Of a DNA stretch of 38,058 nt, positions 34,883 through 38,058 are shown piece by piece; within the stretch, counting starts at the first letter, position 1, and every line of letters begins with the position of its first letter. The stretch lies in NCBI GenBank assembly GCA_016714565.1, contig JADKDM010000022.1:1-38058 (forward strand), given 5' to 3'. Position numbers and translations under genes: made by a program. The notes below the pieces were generated by a model, which was not told the DNA's origin, searched no databases, and saw only the letters and a list, made by a program, of their open reading frames with translations. Origin of the DNA: Candidatus Villigracilis propinquus. Lineage in GTDB: Bacteria > Chloroflexota > Anaerolineae > Anaerolineales > Villigracilaceae.

Positions 34883-35794
34883 ATGCAGACCCTTATTGAC
34901 GGCGGTATCGCCTTTATTATCGGGCTTCAAAGCATGGGGGATTGGTTGGCCATTCCCATGCGTTTTTTCAGTTACCTTGGGACGGAAGATTTCTTTTTCC
35001 TTGTCCTGCCTCTCATCTATTGGAGCATTGACTCGGCGCTTGGTTTACGGGTGGGGCTTATCCTTGTAACAAGCAGCATGTTCAACTATATGGGCAAACT
35101 GCTTTTCGCAGGTCCGCGCCCGTATTGGGTGAGTTCGCATGTGCGTGCATTATGGTCTGAAACAGGTTTTGGGATTCCGTCGGGCCATGCTCAAAATGCC
35201 ATGAGTGTTTGGGGCATTATTGCTGCCTATCGCAAACAAACCTGGGTGTGGGTGGCTGCTATCTTCCTCATCTTTTTTATCGGCTTTTCACGTCTGTATC
35301 TTGGCGCGCACTTTCCGCATGATGTTTTGCTTGGCTGGGTCATAGGCGCGGTGCTCGTATGGGCGTTCTCTCGTTTTTGGGACCCTATTGCCGCCTGGCT
35401 TGGTACAGACCTTCGCACAGCAGACGGTGATCGCGTTCATCGTTTCGATGATCTTTGTCGTGCTGGGGATGTTGGTCGTCTCGCTGCGGAATGGATATCA
35501 AGTGCCTGCACTGTGGATCGATAATGCGCTTCTGGCCGGTACCGAATTGCCTGCTCCTGTTGACCCGAACGGAGTCTTCACCTCGGCCGGGACGGTCTTT
35601 GGTTTGGGCTTTGGTCTCGCGTGGATCGTGTCACTCGGAGGGTATCAGGCCACAGGTCCGGTTTGGATGCGCGCTCGTATTCATTGCGCTTCATCCGCTA
35701 TGCGTTGGTGGGGTGGTGGGTGACAGGCGGCGCGCCTTGGCTGTTTATTCGTTTCAAGATAGTTGAAGACGGCAGACATAAATCTTCAATCTGA
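34883..35794 (+). CDS. PAP2-family membrane phosphatase, frameshifted in the 3' half
   Basis: The start MQTLIDGGIAFIIGLQ at 34883 follows a GGAGG seven bases upstream and is preferred over the upstream ATG at 34820. The three-part PAP2 active site is complete: KLLFAGPRP (K-x6-RP), PSGHA, and SRLYLGAHFPHD (SR-x5-H-x3-D). These enzymes remove phosphate from lipid phosphates such as phosphatidate or undecaprenyl pyrophosphate at the outer membrane face. Near 35410 the frame shifts to TVIAFIVSMIFVVLGMLVV, and near 35670 again to a final part containing WWVTGGAPWLFIRF, ending at TGA 35792-35794. The C-terminal half is an added multi-helix region beyond the core phosphatase. Confidence 0.82.
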
Positions 35795-35800
35795 TATAAT
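35795..35800 (+). promoter_or_regulatory. Consensus -10 box upstream of the kinase gene
   Basis: TATAAT directly follows the PAP2 stop and lies 95 bases before the kinase start. No good -35 box is seen at the right spacing, so the site is tentative. Confidence 0.3.
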
Positions 35801-35895
35801 GTTGGCGCAATCGGCAAATTCAAATTAATTCTATGCTTCATAGTGCGGGTTCTTTGTTGGCGCGCTATTGATCAGGCAGGTAATCAGGTTTCTAG

Positions 35896-38058
35896 ATGAC
35901 GCTCGAAAAAGACACACTCCTTCATAATCGTTATCGGATCGTTGATATTCTCGCCAGGCGGCATGGGGTCTGTATACCGCGCCGTGGATGAAAACCAGGG
36001 GTTCAAATTGCGCTCAAGGAGAATCTTTTTACAACGGATGAGTACGCGTCAGTTCCGTTTGGAAGCGGTGATCCTTGCGAACCTGAGCCTTCGAACCTGC
36101 CGCGTGTTTCAGACCACATCGTATTGGGCGATCAGGGTCAATACCTCGTCATGGATTTCATCGAAGGGGAAGATCTGCGTTTCCGTATGGAACGCCTTGG
36201 CATGCTCACGGAAGATGATGCAGTTCATATTGGCGCAGCCATCTGGGGATGCGCTCACTTATTTACACTCCCGCAAGCCCCCCAGTCTTCATCGCGATAT
36301 CGAACCCGGCAATGTCAAGATCACGCCGGATGGTCACATCTTTTTGGTGGACTTTGGCCTGGCGAAGGTATATCAAAACGCAAGCCAGGCTACTACAACC
36401 GGCGCGCGCGCCATGACCCCGGGCTATTCCCCTCCCGAACAATATGGGACGGCACGTACCGACCCGCGAACGGATATTTATTCGCTCGGCGCCACGTTAT
36501 ATGCCGCGCTGTGCGGGATCATCCCTGAAGATGGGCTTGCCCGTGCCATGGATAACGCGCAGCTCACCCCGCTGCGAAAGCGTAATTCAAAAGTATCACG
36601 TCGTTTGGCGGCAGCCATTGAGAAAGCCATGGCGGTTGATCCGAGTGACCGTTTTCAGACTGCGGAAGATTTCAAGAAGGCGTTGTTGGGTGCCAAATCC
36701 AAAACGCAGCAAATTCCAGGCTATACAGTAATTCCGACCTCCTTTGGGATGCCTTCCCGCCGAAGCAGATGGATGAATGCCGCCAACCCCTTACAGGAAA
36801 AGACCAATTGCCCCCAGCCATGGGACCGGTTCCCTCCGACCACAGTGGAAGAAGATCAACCCTTCATTTCTCGCTGAAAAGGCAGAAGGAACGCGAACGC
36901 AAACGCCGCAATGTCTTGTGCGTTTCTTTTTTTCTTGTTGTTTTTGCTTGATTATAAACGTGCGTTTTATGCTACCGCAATATTGCCTGAAACGTGCGCG
37001 GTATGATTCCGTTCCTGCCCCCAACCAATACAGCAACCAGCATGGCGACGCCCACTGCGCCGCTTCCCACGAGTACCATTCTTCCCACAGCAACTTCCAC
37101 GATTGTTCCCACTGCAACTAAAAAGCCGCCCACAGCCACCGCAACCATCGGACTTACCAATACTTCGATTCCTGGCGCCGTTGAAACCAGTTCGTCGACA
37201 GCCGAGCTTCCCAGCCTGCCCGTCACAATAGGCGGGGGAGCAAACCAGATCGCGTTTGCGTCAAACCGCTCGGGAATTCCGCAGATCTATTTGCTCGACC
37301 TTGCGGTAAACGGCGCCACCCAGATCACCAACATGCCCAACGGCGCCTGCCAGCCATCCTGGTCGCCGGATGGATTGAGGCTGGTTTTCATTTCTCCTGC
37401 AAAAGGGGCATGGATGGCCCATTTACTTCAACGCCAGCTTGTATATCATCAATGCAGATGGCACAGGCCTGACGCCTGTCCCGCCCAGCACTGGTGGCGA
37501 CTTTGATCCTGCCTGGTCTCCCGATGGTAAGACGATTGCCTTTACCTCGCTGCGCACCGGGTCAAATGGAAATTTTCACACAGTCAGCGTAGATGATCTT
37601 TCAAATATCACCCAGATCACCAAAGGCGCCGCAAAAGTTGAGGCTCGCCAACCGTCCTGGTCGCCGGACGGCACGCAGTTCGTTTATACTGTGAAGCGAG
37701 TCGGTGTCTATCAGATCTGGATCATGAACGCGGATGGAACCGAACCCGTGCAGATCGTTCGCAGCGGGCAGGCATACAATGATTATCTCCCTGCATGGTC
37801 GCCCAATGGCGAGGTGATCATCTTCAACCAGCGCTGTGCAACTACATTCTGCAACCCCTATTTGATCACTGTTTCCTCCATAGACCGCTCAGGATCACAG
37901 GGCAAGCGGATGCAGATTAATGTGGTCACCATTGAAAATGTGCATTACTCCCCCGATGGTTTCTACCTCACGTATGAAGGAGTTGTGGAAGATAACAATG
38001 TGGATATTTTCTACATGACAACCGCAGGCGGCGGTCGTGAAAGAATCACCACCGACCC
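35896..38058 (+). CDS. Membrane Ser/Thr protein kinase with TolB/PD40-type beta-propeller, frameshifted and cut by the window end
   Basis: The ATG at 35896 gives MTLEKDTLLHNRYRIVDIL, a standard Pkn-type start. After a shift the glycine loop GGMGSVYRAVDEN appears, then QYLVMDFIEGEDLRFRMERL. The catalytic loop near 36298 reads HRDIEPGN, with Glu where kinases have Lys, and LVDFGLAKVY holds the DFG. MTPGYSPPEQYGTARTDPRT, DIYSLGATLYAAL and PSDRFQTAEDFKKAL complete the lobe. A basic stretch and a membrane helix (about 36885-36950) lead to a Thr/Pro-rich linker and a beta-propeller with repeated WSPDG blades (near 37360, 37520, 37660, 37800), which runs off the window. At least five frame changes are needed. 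The expected layout is an inner kinase with an outer propeller sensor. Confidence 0.8.

Noticed and set aside
1..38058. CRISPR array, tRNA or rRNA genes, prophage structural genes
   Set aside because: No regularly spaced direct repeats, no cloverleaf with a typical T-arm, no rRNA-like segments and no capsid, tail or integrase-like proteins were seen on either strand.

Overview
The window reads as a fragment of a Chloroflexota genome, most likely class Anaerolineae. This is inferred from content: long Thr/Pro-rich linkers in membrane and kinase proteins (17635-17765, 37015-37150), a TolB/PD40-tailed Ser/Thr kinase, NACHT proteins with a Chloroflexi/cyanobacteria-style N-terminus, and short palindromic repeats of the 'GTCATTGCGA' type. 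No rRNA or tRNA gene was recognised and I see no CRISPR array.

Layout. 1-6940 (+ strand) holds a row of recognisable but shattered genes: an unidentified 3' end, a GAF/HD-GYP protein, a membrane GGDEF cyclase, a CPA1 Na+/H+ antiporter with an RCK tail, a LacI regulator with its operator, and a DUF2179 membrane protein behind a second copy of that operator. 6963-20292 (+) is dense and mostly intact: asparagine synthetase, NhaA, a split cobalamin-dependent enzyme, an opine-dehydrogenase-like oxidoreductase, MscS, pyruvate kinase, a baeRF-type protein, a histidine phosphatase, DUF389-SH3, and a eukaryote-type tandem 6-phosphofructokinase. 20293-21085 is gene-free and AT-rich. It is followed by a Tag glycosylase lying against the 3' remnant of a second, GC-richer tag gene, then a PfkB kinase and an M20 peptidase.

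The highlight is 23996-29265 on the minus strand, a complete-looking diversity-generating retroelement (DGR). In transcription order it has a target gene (N-terminal helical region, NACHT NTPase, C-terminal FGE/C-type-lectin-fold domain ending in the variable repeat VR), the accessory gene avd, the template repeat TR, a structured spacer and the DGR reverse transcriptase. TR (25555-25682) and VR (26176-26305) align with 18 substitutions, every one at a TR adenine, and with no substitution at the other 98 positions; the only other difference is a 2-nt indel. That is the signature of adenine-directed mutagenic retrohoming onto an NLR-like receptor. The RT reading frame is broken by a 109-nt palindromic repeat between motifs A and B, and the target ORF is broken by small indels. 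The system therefore looks recently active, but it is either damaged or blurred by consensus errors.

29395-34812 (minus) carries a zinc-ribbon membrane protein, a GAF-PAS-adenylate cyclase and a TgpA-like transglutaminase, separated by clear terminators. A PAP2 phosphatase and the Ser/Thr kinase run off the right edge on the plus strand.

Caution: single-base frameshifts, often in homopolymers, occur across the window and are densest in 1-6.9 kb. I cannot tell true pseudogenes from an unpolished long-read consensus, so 'split' genes are given at their full reconstructed extent, with the breaks stated.
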